The notes below the pieces were generated by a model that was not told the origin of the DNA, made no database searches, and saw nothing but the letters and a program-made list of their open reading frames with translations. Below, in pieces: positions 34,557 to 47,100 of a DNA stretch of 64,000 nt. Every line of letters begins with the position of its first letter. The first letter of the stretch is position 1. Position numbers and translations under genes: made by a program. The DNA comes from Xiphias gladius (lineage: Eukaryota; Chordata; Actinopteri; Istiophoriformes; Xiphiidae): the NCBI RefSeq assembly GCF_016859285.1, contig NC_053421.1:6988600-7052599 (forward strand). The letters are read 5' to 3'.

Positions 34557-36002
34557 GCTATCAGCATTCATTTACCTTGTCTTTCTTTTATCTGATGTTT
34601 CTTTGAGGTTATTGTTTGAGGTCCCTTTAGAGGACACGAAATATAATCCAAATGTAGTTACATGAAATGCTGTTAAAAAAAATATAGTTCTGCTCAACTG
34701 AAAGAGATGTTGCTTATGTTCATAGGTTTGACTTGGAAGGAGAAAGAGTGAAAAAAGGGAGAGGAAGTAGAGAAGGAAAAGCAAAACAGAGAGAGAGACA
34801 GACAGAGTCACCTGAGGGTCAAGGCGGTTGCCCTGACACTTTCTGGAGGGCTAAGGAATCCATCAGTCAAGTTTTGTTCTGCAGCGGACTGACGGCACAC
34901 AGCCGTTTTCTGTCCTCATTCCATCCACATCCACACCTTTTCCTCCTGCTGCTGATTGGGAGCGACTGGATCTGGCCAGCAGATGCCAAACACTCTCAGT
35001 GTCCTGCTCAAGGGCTGAGAGCAGAAACATGCAACACACCAATCCTCGGACAAAAACTGCAACAGAGATCAGGAGAGGACCAGTGTTGTTATGGCAGCAA
35101 TAACATTACTCTGCCATTATTGTCCTAATGGGACACAACTCAATAAAGTCAACTACAGATCAAAAACTATGATTCTTATTCCAAAGTGAAAGGCCTCTAC
35201 ATTACATATAGTGGGACCTCCAAGTGTTTCAAGTGCTTTTGATGAAGATGGAAATTTGCAAAGTCATGAAAAAAATGCAGAAATTTGAATGTCTCTCACC
35301 TCACATGAACAATTTTAGTATCCGTGTTAGCTACAACAACAGTTCGGACTGTGCTGATTTAACACTCTTGGAATTTGAAACGTGTCCCCAAACAATAGCG
35401 TTTCCCACTCAATTGAAATGCAAAATGCCTGAATAACTGCGGTCTTTACATTAGCCGTTTTAAAATTTAAAAAATATATAGGATTTACTCACTTTTTTAT
35501 TTAACCAGACTTGTAATTCAAGTAACTAAACAATGTAAAACAAGCAAAAATAAATAAAAACAAGAAATTATAATTACCTCAAGCTCACCTTGTTCTTGGA
35601 GTCAATGCACCACCAGCTTCTTATTTAAAAACATATCACTGCATTATAAATCATTTTTATAATGATTACGCGGAGGACTCGTGTTAAAATAATCAATATT
35701 TCTCTCGGACATCACTTCCACGCGCTCATCCCATCCGAAGACGCAGGAGACAATTAGTTTGAACCTAAAACTGTCAATCGGGGTTATAATGAGCAGCCGC
35801 GAGACGGTCGTATCATTAGATCACATTTTGTTACAGCAGATTAATAATGTGCATCCAACCCGAAAGATGGTTGTCCATAAATCATCCTATATATATAGGT
35901 TTACGTTCAGGGCGATAAATGCCTTTCTCGTCCATGTGAAGGAATGGAATTTATTATCAATGTAATTAACGGACAGGGGGGAAGTGTGTCTCTATGTGTG
36001 GC

Positions 36003-36031
36003 TGCGCGCGCGCGTGTGTGTGTGTGTGTGT
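36003..36031. repeat. (GC)n(GT)n microsatellite
   Basis: Short GC run followed by a GT run. Confidence 0.9.
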
Positions 36032-36269
36032 GATGCGGAGCTCTCCATGGTGCTTCGTCCTCAGCGTGTAGAGACTGACGCACCGGAAAAGACGAGTGAA
36101 GTCTGTTCATTAAAACCAACCAACAAACGACCAAATAAAACGTACATTTGCTAAATTTCATATATACATTTACATTCGCAGACACGAGCAGCGATTGGGC
36201 AAAAAAAGTAATTAAATGTGACGCGTGTGAGTTTTTATTTAAAAAAAAATAGGGAGAGAGAGACGCAAA

Positions 36270-36420
36270 TATTATTATGATTATTGTTATTATTATTATT
36301 ATTATTGTTATTGTTGTTGTTGATGTTATCATCATCATCATCATCATCATCATTATTGTTATTATTATTATTATTATTATCATTGTTTTTGTTGTCGTTG
36401 TTGCTGTTATTATAGTTACC
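36270..36420. repeat. (ATT)n/(ATC)n trinucleotide microsatellite
   Basis: Mixed ATT, GTT and ATC triplets over about 150 bases. The poly-Asn/Asp and poly-Ile reading frames across it are artefacts. Confidence 0.9.
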
Positions 36421-39400
36421 GTAAAATGTCGGGGACAAATTACGAATCTCCCTTGAAATATTATCACATTTTCACTATCTAAAAAAGAAATGAAATGAAA
36501 AAGGTACAAAACGATTCAGATATTTGTTCCGGTAATAACCCTCACGTCGGCTAAAATATCTGACCTTTTTAAAACATACAGGCCTGTCGAGGTTAGGCAA
36601 CATGCCTTTAAACGTGCTCTTTGCCATTTTAGTTGTTTTGCTCACACTTTTAGTTTGCAGAAAACACACCGCATAACCAATCGGGTCAGTCACCTTCATC
36701 CTATAGGAAAAGTGGTGTTTTACTCTGAGCCGAGGGAAAGAGCTCCTTATATTCACCGAGAAGGGCAAAAGCTGGGACTTCCTTTGAAACCTGTGATTTT
36801 TCTGTCACTTTGTGCATATGCTTTGGGTGGCTAAATCCCAATTAGGGTCGGCTGACACGCTGCCCCATTCACGCGGAGCCCGGCCTGCATACATTTGCCT
36901 AGGAATGAACTTCTCAAATAGATCTCCTGCTAAATGCGTTGGACAGCAGAGAGAATCGGCCTGAGTGACACTTTCTTTCTGGGGCGCTCGACTGAGAAAA
37001 GGTATGAATTTATAAGGTACACCGAAACATATCAATTCACGCGACTCCACGCGCTTTTATCCGCGTCTTCTCATGCGAGACAAAGTGAGTTTAAGTCAGG
37101 GAAATGGGGCCTGAAAAAGCCAGGCGCAAAAACTTTGAGAGACTTTGAATGCTGAAATGGCGCAGCCCCATTCTGGGGGGGGGGGGCATTATGAATGAAA
37201 TCACGCATGATCAGCGTTGAATCAGGTGCCGTTTATTCGGGTCCTCTCTAATGCGATTTTGAATATTAGTCTGGGTTAAAATCCCAATCATGTCATCTGG
37301 TGGGAGTCCCATACAAGCATAATTACTATTCAAACGCGTCGCTAATGTCCCACCCGCATCAAGGCAGCTGGTCTGCCTTTGGTGCAGCTTGCATCTTTCC
37401 CCAGGTTTCTCAGGAAGTCAAAACACCTTAAATATGACCGGCGTTGTTTTATATAAAGAAAGGGAAGGCAAAGAAAAGGATTAAAAAGGGCCTCCGAGAG
37501 GCTTCTTTCTCAGATCTGAAAGGAATAATAATAAGTTCAGATTCTTTTGCTGGAAAGAGGTCAGGCTGTCCGGAAAAACCGCGAGGATTTAAGTCTTCTT
37601 TTTTTAATTAAAAGAAGTGTGACCAAATGAATGCGAGAGGTGCGGAGGGTGTGGGCTTACATGTGGAGAAATAAATGGATTTGGACAAACACAAAGTCAT
37701 TTCTAAGACGTGGGAATCTGTGAGAAATAGGCCACATTGCTAAGTGGGACAATGATTGGGCTCTCTGAATAGACCCAAACAAAGTTTATGGGTCGACATA
37801 AAAAATGTGTTTTCTACGGAGCTCAGAGGGGTCTTAAATGGTAGGCCATTGAAACCAGTCCAGGAGAGGTGGTGGTGAACCCTTGGCACCCCTGAGGTAT
37901 AGTCAGGGTGCATGAATGGTGTTCCCTGGTGGGGCATTGCTCTCTGTATTTACCGCCTTGCTTTGCAGACAGGTTGTTCCTCTATATTCATGGCTCATTA
38001 ATGGCCTACCAGTAAAATCAGAGCCCAACCGTTTAGAAAGCTGAAACCCCCCCCCACCCACTTCAAAAAAAAAAAAAAAAAAGGCTGGCAAGAGCCAGGC
38101 TGAGCCGCCCATAAAAACGTCTCCTTCATCTCCTAAACTCCGATTCTTCTCGGGCCGTTATTTAAGTTCATTAAAGAGACGCAGAGTTCATTTAAGAGAA
38201 GCGCACTCGCAAAATGCTGTTGATTGACTCCGCAATATTGTCCCAGAGTAAAGATCCGACCATGTAATTAATGTGTCTTTTTCTTTTTAAAAAAAGGAGG
38301 GGGGACAATACCGGCGGTCAAGCCATTTAATTTCATTTAATTTTCCATCCCATTTGCTCCCGACACTGCTTTCACTCTGACACCGAGCCTTTTGACTGCT
38401 CTTCAGGGCTTCGGAGCGCACAGCGGAGCCGGGCTTCACCCCAGCGACTTTCCCCGCAAACAGAAAGCAAACGTCTTCGCCTTGCCCCCCCCCCTTCCTC
38501 GGAGAATAATTCGTTTCACTGTGGAGAAGTGCGGGGCCTTGGAGCTGCGCAGGGGTGGATGGGAACCAGCCGCAAATGCCGAGGCGTTAATAAATAACCC
38601 CTCCGCACAGCCGGGTGCAAACACTGCGGCCGTTGACGAGATTGTTCGCGTGTCGTTCAGGCTCTTTGACTGACTTTGGGAGGAGAGAGAGGGAGAGAGA
38701 TTTATGTGTGTCGGTCGTTTGTTATATTGCCTGAACCGTTTAGATGAGTAAAGTTAATGCAACTGTAGATCGTTGTGTATGTTTGCTTTATTTATTCCTT
38801 ATTCGGTCCATTCTTAAAAAAAAGAAAGAAAGAAAGAAATCCAATCAGCACGCAGGTGTTCTATACAACTTTCCCCTTGTGGACATCAGATTCAGAGTCC
38901 GCTGCGGACAGGTCAGAGGTCAACATGCTCATGGTCCGAGTCGATCAGCCACATGTTCTTCTTCTCTGCTCAGACTCATCACCACAGCAGCGAAAGGCTC
39001 CATCAGCTTTAAACAACCTGCTGCACACAGCCACATGCTGGAGGCTCCCTCTCCCTTCAGTGTCTGCCAACCAGCAAGTGACTGGATTATTTAAGGCTGT
39101 TGGGTCCTTTTGACATTAGAGACATGTGTCCGAAGTATTTATGGTATTAGACGATATTAAGTTTATGACCATCTACATTTAGGTTACAGTTCATCATCAA
39201 AGTTCTTCCCAAAAAAAATCCTTTGAGTCAAATATTGTTTTTGAGTGTTATTATTTTCCCTTTACACTGCACAGTGAAACCCAGCTATCTCCAGATTTGG
39301 CAATTTTTAATATTTCAGATAAACTGAAGGATTAAACTATCGGTCTGAGAAACTTCTACTTTCATTTAAGATCCATAAACAATTAAAAAAACAAAAACAA

Positions 39401-40025
39401 TTGAACTATCTGAAAAAAGCCCCGTATTTGTCAGCTTATGAAAATCTTTGGCGATACATGGTTTCCACAGGACACTAATGTTAGGCATTTTGTATGCAAT
39501 TTTTTTTTTATTTGCAAAATCAATTAATCAGTCAATCAATCAATCAAGACACTCAAGACACTCAAGTCACTCAAGTCAGTTAGTCTATCATTATGAATCA
39601 ATCATTTACTCGGAATATTTTCTAGGGATTTTGTCCCCGGGGTTTGATAATGCATTTACAGGGACCACGTTCATTGAAATATAACACTATTTTATTTTCC
39701 TAATTTTATCTAATATTTTCATGTGTAAATTTTAACCATTTACATACAGAATTTACCTGTAGGACATTTGCTGCATGTGAAAACTGTCCTATTTTTATGG
39801 CACTGCTCCATTTCTTGGTCATTCATTTCATTGGGGAGCATCTTTTAAGAAAATATTCCAAATTATTTCGTTTTTCTAATTATTTCGTTTTGCAATAGAT
39901 TCTTGAAATGTCTAACACTCAGGGTAAAATTACTCACTTGTGTTATTGTTATTTTCTCCGTTTTCTTTGCGCAACCATGCAGCAGAATAAACATGTTGAA
40001 CGAGGGAGACTAGACAAGAAAACCA

Positions 40026-40028
<3 letters not shown>

Positions 40029-40105
<77 letters not shown>
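40029..40105. repeat. long (GT)n microsatellite
   Basis: About 77 bases of pure GT, the longest dinucleotide run in the window, 1 kb upstream of prdm13. A likely spot for assembly or allele-length variation. Confidence 0.95.
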
Positions 40106-40109
<4 letters not shown>

Positions 40110-40389
40110 CGTTCGCGCGTTGGGAAGATGGTGGTGCTTATTTTCTAGTTTTTTTTTTCCTCTTCTTCCTACTGGTGGTTCTGCCTTTTCAGTACCTGCC
40201 TGATCTCAACCCGGCACACGCCGAGAGTCAATAGAAGTTAACAAGTCCTCTAAACTTTCCTGCTCCTTTTGTTAAACTAAGGACACAAAAGAGGAGGGAG
40301 AAGAAAGAAGCTTTGAAGTATGTAAAACCCAAAGAATGCCAGCCAAGTAGATTTAAAGTAGCCACTGATTTCCAAAACCGGCTTGAAAG

Positions 40390-40640
40390 GAAAGAATGGA
40401 AAAGGGTGAGGATTTATGGATAAATTATACAGTGGATTTGTCAGTTAAAATATCGGAACTGTCTGGAGGACAAAGCCACATGCTGAGGATTAATGGTCGC
40501 TCTGGACCTTTGATTCTGCACCCTCTTTTCTCTGCCCTTGACAAATTGGATTTTGGGGATGGGAAGGTCGCCTGGCCCTTTGTGTCTCTTGACCGTTTTG
40601 GAGTAATTCATTATGCGGCGGGGTGAGGGAAAGTCTCCAT
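40390..40640. promoter_or_regulatory. candidate proximal regulatory element of prdm13
   Basis: Balanced composition, not repetitive, about 0.5-0.7 kb upstream of the start codon. It contains GGATTAATGG at 40487-40496, an OTX/CRX-type GGATTA word, and TAATTCATTA near 40604. OTX2 and CRX act in retina, where prdm13 is expressed. Motif-based guess. Confidence 0.3.
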
Positions 40641-40709
40641 GTGACCAGGCCGGCCCGTTTTCCCTCTCCTCACAGCTGCTGGGAGAGCCCAACTCTCTCA
40701 CACTCCCTC

Positions 40710-40725
40710 ACACACACACGCACAC

Positions 40726-40757
<32 letters not shown>
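40710..40757. repeat. (CA)n microsatellite near prdm13 promoter
   Basis: CA run interrupted twice by CG, about 370 bases upstream of the first prdm13 ATG codons. Confidence 0.9.
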
Positions 40758-41127
40758 TTTCGCACACACTCCTACTCCCTGTGCTACAAACTCAGGACCG
40801 ACCCCTCTCTCCTCCCCCTCCAAACTACCTAGCATAGCACAGCATCACCTCTCTGCACAGCACGCCCCCCTTTCCAGTGCACGCACTTGCGTCCCGAGTT
40901 GGAGAGGTCGGGGGGTGTGGGGCTGGAGGGTGTGTGTGTGGGGGGGGGCTACCTAGCCTGCACCATCACTAGAAAAGCAGGGCAGCCTAATGCCACCGCG
41001 TCACTTTGAGGGCGGATATCGGCCGGTCCTCATCCTCTCCTCCTCTCTTCCTCCTCCTCTTCCTCCTTCCCTGCACTCTCCTACTCGGTCTCCATCAGTC
41101 TTCATGGTTCTGATCTCACCCCACGCC

Positions 41128-44100
41128 ATGCAAGCCACCCGGGCGTCCACCACCGTCAGTGTGTTTGCGGACTGCAGCATCCCGGCCGGGCTCCGGATAG
41201 GACCGGTACCGGGCATCTTCAAACTGGGGAAGTACGTGTCGGATCGCAAGGAAGTTGGACCAAAGAAGAAGGTCAGTTTTAAGCACTGAAACTTTTAAAA
41301 TATATATTTAACTTGAAGTAATGGGTTTATTTTTACGCTTTTCCCCTTATTAGCCTGCTGTGTAGCCCAAATAATGCGTTTTATTTTGAAATATTTGAGC
41401 GTGATATGGGTTAACCCGGTGCACTGGATGTCTTTGAATGAGAGCTGCATTGCGATATTTTAAAATAAACTTTTACATCTTTACTTATTAACAATCTAGT
41501 TATTCCCAAACTGAATCAAAACCCCTTAATTGACAAGAAAATTGTAACTATTTTTAAACTATTTTTGTATTCTTCTTTTAATTAACAAAATTTATGCCAA
41601 CGATTAGAAAGAAAAAAAAAACCCAAAATATCTAAACACACTGTTTTGTGATGCCTTTAAAATTAAAGCATGTATAGCTAATATTGAAAACGACCAGGTT
41701 GGATTTGGATTTTAAAACTGCACTGTCAAACTCCATCGGGCCTTCGGTTATTAATTGGTTTGGCCCTGTCACGTTGGAAATAATTGAGCTCCATTAGTGG
41801 CAGACTTGTCAGTCTGCGCTTCTCCTTAACCGGCCTAATGGGCGACCGGGGTCCGCTGTGTGGGATTTCATGCCCTCAGCCGACTCACATTTCACTGCCC
41901 GGCGGGCCTGTTATCCCGATGAGCCGTTTAATTTTAATGTAATCCGGCCACAGAAAGATGCCACTGAGGGCCCGCTGCCCGGGGCGAGGAAATTACTGAC
42001 AATTACAGCAAAATCAAGCGAAGGGCATTCCTGTTATTGGACTGGGATTATTCATTTTAACGACAGCCTAGCGTTTGTTAAAAATAAAAATTTAAAATAA
42101 AAATTTAAAATTAAAAAAAAAAAAAAAAAATTAAAAACAGCAGAAGAGCGAAAATAAAAGTCTTCGGACTTTTATTTTTTTTTTATGAGAAAAAAATAAG
42201 ACACTAAAAAAAAAAAAATCCAACTTTCAACTTTCAAACTCTTTTTTTTTTTAAACACAAACGGTGGTAAACACGTTGCTGCTATAAGTGCATCCACAAC
42301 CGCACCCTGTTATTGTTGGCGCTGTCAGCGTTTGTGATTGATGCGTCTAAATGCGTGGCCCCGGGCTGCCGGCGATCATCAGGTGCAATCTCCGTGTCAA
42401 ATGTCACGCTTCCATCTTTAATGTCCCTGAACAGTTTAGAAACGCTCTGACACTCCTCAAATTCGTCCCCCATATCAACTCAATTAGGCCCGTGTGTCAT
42501 TCTCTTTGGGAAATTAGCAGAAGAGCGGATAAAGACGCATTACGCGCGTTTTGGGTCAGGCGTGGCCGCGCCACCTCCAGGTACTTCACCAGAGAGTCAG
42601 AATTCGACAAAATTCCTTAAACCAAAGGAATATGAAGAAATAAATGTACGACAACAGTGAGGAGGTGGATGAATACATAAAAAATAAAAATAAAAACGGA
42701 AAACGTTGCACTTTTCAAAACAGGCCAAGAGTGTTTCTAACTAGTCTGCGGTAGCCCATATGTACATGGGTGGTCTGTTGGTTTCCTCCTGTTTGTTTTT
42801 TCTGTAAGGGGGGGACGTGTTAAAGGGCCTTTGTGTTCGTATGTGCAATCGTCCCTATCATACTGTATTGTCAATTGCAAAGCTCGCCCTCATCCGTCTC
42901 GCTTTCTGGCCCCCCTCAGATCCGCCTGGTCCGCGGGGAGTTCGTGGACGAGTCGGGCTGTCCCATACCAGACTGGGTCGGATTCATCCGCGCCGCCAGG
43001 AACAGTCAAGAGCAAAACCTGGAGGCTGTGTCGGACTTACCTGGTGGACAGGTGAAATTTTCACCCCCTCACACATAAACCTAGCGGAGTTTTTTTTTTT
43101 TTTTAAACACAAACGGTGGTAAACACGTTGCTGCTATAAGTGCATCCACAACCGCACCCTGTTATTGTTGGCGCTGTCAGCGTTTGTGATTGATGCGTCT
43201 AAATGCGTGGCCCCGGGCTGCCGGCGATCATCAGGTGCAATCTCCGTGTCAAATGTCACGCTTCCATCTTTAATGTCCCTGAACAGTTTAGAAACGCTCT
43301 GACACTCCTCAAATTCGTCCCCCATATCAACTCAATTAGGCCCGTGTGTCATTCTCTTTGGGAAATTAGCAGCAGAGCGGATAAAGACGCATTACGCGCG
43401 TTTTGGGTCAGGCGTGGCCGCGCCACCTCCAGGTACTTCACCAGAGAGTCAGAATTCGACAAAATTCCTTAAACCAAAGGAATATGAAGAAATAAATGTA
43501 CGACAACAGTGAGGAGGTGGATGAATGCATAAAAAATAAAAATAAAAACGGAAAACGTTGCACTTTTCAAAACAGGCCAAGAGTGTTTCTAACTAGTCTG
43601 CGGTAGCCCATATGTACATGGGTGGTCTGTTGATTTCCTCCTGTTTGTTTTTTCTGTAAGGGGGGGACGTGTTAAAGGGCCTTTGTGTTCGTATGTGCAA
43701 TCGTCCCTATCATACTGTATTGTCAATTGCAAAGCTCGCCCTCATCCGTCTCGCTTTCTGGCCCCCCTCAGATCCGCCTGGTCCGCGGGGAGTTCGTGGA
43801 CGAGTCGGGCTGTCCCATACCAGACTGGGTCGGATTCATCCGCGCCGCCAGGAACAGTCAAGAGCAAAACCTGGAGGCTGTGTCGGACTTACCTGGTGGA
43901 CAGGTGAAATTTTCACCCCCTCACACATAAACCTAGCGGAGTTTTTTTTTTTTTTCCCTTTTCACCCACCGCCCACTTCAGCTGAATCCAGCCTCTCTGC
44001 TCCCCTCCCATTTGCCTTTTAAAGATTTTCTACCGTGTGCTGAAAGAAATCCCTGCAGGAGAGGAGCTCAGCGTGTGGTACTCCAACGCTCTGGCCCAGT

Positions 44101-47100
44101 GGTACGACATCCCCACCACGGCCACTCCCACGCACGACGAGAAAGGTAAACCCGACTGTTAAGAATGGGGGAGCAGTTTAACCCAACGGCCTTTGGTCGC
44201 TGAAGGGGAATACAATGGTTTCCATGTAATCATAGTCATAATAATCATAATAAATTATATATATATATAACTTAGCGAAGCAAAATTCAATAGGCCATTT
44301 CAAAGATTTTGTGTCAACAGAGGTGGCAAACTGTGGGCATGCCCTAAGCTTCAGTCCTGGCTACAGGCGACGGATAGGTCTGACCGGGTCCATCACTGCA
44401 CAATCAAATGACTGCCAATACCCGTGATGTGCCTTCTGTATCGCTCAGAAATAGAAATCAATCGGTTGTTGTCGTTTTTCCCTCAGGCATCCTTTTTTTT
44501 ATTTCCCTTTTTTTTTGGAATTGATCAATTTATTTAATGTAGAATTCCGAAAAATAACACATTCCCATTAAATATGAAAAAGGGAAATCTCAGAAAGAAA
44601 TACTTCATTTTGGAAGAAAAAAAGAAAAAGCTTTAAGATAGATTCGTTAAACAGGAAGAGATGAGGAGAGATGATTTGTTTTTTTCAGGCGACAACATCG
44701 CACAGCATATTTCAGGAATATTAGCTCGACAACACAGGGCCGAAAATATGAAGCACAATTAAGGCACTAATGGCCTCGTCTCAACATCATTTACCACTCC
44801 TCCTTTTCAGAATGATTTCTTTTTGCTTGTTTTGTCTTTTGTATGAGTTTGGATTTTTAATCCTTTTGTAATGATAATTTGAGGATTTGGAATCTGTGTT
44901 TGGGCGGTAATGTTCAATCTTGGTAAAAAAAATAAATAAATAAATAAATAAATTAAAATTAAAAGAAACACCGGCTCGGCAGGAACTAGTCCATTAAAAA
45001 AAAAAAAAAAAAAAAAGGTTATTATCAACAGACACTCTGCAGGAAATTCCTTCAAGAGACGGTTTTGGTTTTGAATTATACCTTTTTACTATTATACCGG
45101 CTGAATACATATAAAAGCTTGAAGTGATATCAAACAAAAATGTGCTAAGGTAATTATGGTGCTTGAAACACAGAATAAAAAAAAAAAGCAATTAAAAGCA
45201 GAAACTGACGTGTCTGAGCGACCGTGGAAGAAGAAGAGGCTGGTGATTCAGCCCCGAGACGGAGGTTAACAAATGCCACCGCGTCATTAATATTCATGCA
45301 GTCAAAAGCAAATAAATTCAAAAACAAGTGCTTCACGGCGAATTAGGTGGGTGCGTTAAGGTATTGTGGCCTAATGAATGCTAACTTTTATGTGGGGTGT
45401 ATATTGCCCTGCTTCTCCGGCCCAACACACCGTGTGCGCTCCTGGACATACGCTCGCTCCCATTATTAGGCGTCAACAGATGGGCCGGCGCCATTGTTTT
45501 CCGGGGACTCGCGATTTCAAGCAACAGCTGCTGTCACTTCCACGGGAGAGAGCGCAGAGAGGGAAAGTCCCGCGCTCAATGCATGGGTTTCTGGGCGCCA
45601 GATTGGGCAGGGCGTTTGCTCTTTTGACGGCGGTCACCAACAATGGCCCGCATGAGGATTACAAAATCATTACATCTATATTAACCTCTGAGTGCTCGAC
45701 TTGGGGTCATTAAGATGACTGCCTGGGTCCATTACCATTTGCCACCAGATCCTAGGAACCGGATCACATCCATTACGCCTGAATTTAAATATCAGGTGAA
45801 GTGCAGCAGTAACGAATGATGGAAATCTCTCTCTTTAAAGAAACATTTTACAGGGGGGGGGGGGGGGGTCAGATGCCAGTGCGCTGCAAAAATTGTGCGC
45901 TCGCTCCAATCTCGCTCCCTACTCAATTTATGTGAACGCGCTGTGTGTGGTTATTAGGGGGAGAGGGGGGGTCGCAGGTCGCGTCTCTACAGGTTGCCAA
46001 ACCTCTTCTTTTCATTTTACGCACGGGGAATGAACCGTACACTGTCAAGTCATCAGTATTAACTCTTTCACGCTGCGCTGTGTCGCGTAATGATCCGCAT
46101 CCATCTCATCATTAATGCCACGCTTGCTGTTGCCTCTACAGGTGAGGAGCGTTACATCTGCTGGTACTGCTGGAGAATATTCAAATACCCCAACACACTC
46201 AAGGCCCACGTCCACTTCCACTGCGCTCTGAGCAACGGGCGGGGGTTTGTGAGCAGCGAGCAGGCCAGAGGCACAGAGACTTTCAGCAGGTCCCCAAAGT
46301 CCGGAGACATCCCCAACACCTCCACCTCTCCGAGGGGCGGCCACAGTAACTCTTCCTTCTCAGACTCGGGCAGGCGGGCAGTGTCCTCCTCGTCATTTCT
46401 AAACAAAGCGGGGCTGTCGAAGAAAAGCAGCTCGGAGGAGCAGGACAGGGCCCTCGACATGAGCGTCACCTCAGCCAGAAACCAAGGACAGCTCCTCAGC
46501 CTGGGCGCCACATCCTCCGTGCTGAGCAGCATGGGCTTCCACCCAGGCGTGCGCTCTGCCTTCAAGCCGACCGGCGTCTCCAAAGTCCCGGGCTCGGATG
46601 CTTCCAGGGAGGACGCCAACGGCAAGCTGAGCGGCCTGGGATTCAGCAAACTCATTGGGAGCATGAAACCACTCCGCAACGTGGGCGAGACTCTAAATGG
46701 AGGAGGGAACCATCCTCCAAAATGCGCACCTGCGATCATGGACGCCGCCTCTCCAATGGTCCCATGCACAAACGCTATCCGGGGTTTCCCGCTGATGCCT
46801 CACATGGAGGAGACCTCGGCTTTTAAGCACGTAGAGAGCCGGATGCACTCCGGCCTGTCCCCATCCCGTTACCCGCAAATGCCCCCTGGACTCCATTTTG
46901 AGCGGTTTTCTCTCCCTCACTTCGATGGTGTCAAGACTTATGGGGGAGACTGTAACATCCCATTGATGCCCTTCACAGTCTACAACGGGGAGCTTCTGTA
47001 CAGCTCACCTTACTATCCGCTGAAATTCCACTTCGGCAACCTCCTCAAGTACCCAGAGTCCATGTCCTACTTTAGTGCGCCCTCACTGAGCCAAGACCTG

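Larger units (their letters stand above)
34557..41103. promoter_or_regulatory. intergenic region and probable prdm13 upstream regulatory DNA
   Basis: About 6.5 kb without recognisable exons. Several stretches (about 35690-35965, 36820-37400, 38130-38420, 38520-38660, 40390-40640) are not low-complexity, mix AT-rich homeobox-type words (TAATTA, ATTAG, GGATTA) with GC-rich words, and look like conserved non-coding elements. In humans the intergenic DNA upstream of PRDM13 holds retinal control elements altered in North Carolina macular dystrophy. Conservation cannot be tested here. Confidence 0.4.

Noticed and set aside
36235..36438. Poly-Asn/poly-Asp open frame
   Set aside because: Product of the ATT/ATC trinucleotide repeat.
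42351..42620. 89-codon plus-strand open frame repeated at 43203-43472, and its minus-strand partner
   Set aside because: Repeated only because the 852-bp unit is duplicated; no family resemblance, and it reads through the prdm13 splice region. More likely conserved non-coding sequence.
46152..46769. 205-codon minus-strand open frame inside prdm13 exon 4, and another at 47067-47672
   Set aside because: Shadows of the GC-rich prdm13 coding exon; the plus-strand frame has the zinc fingers.
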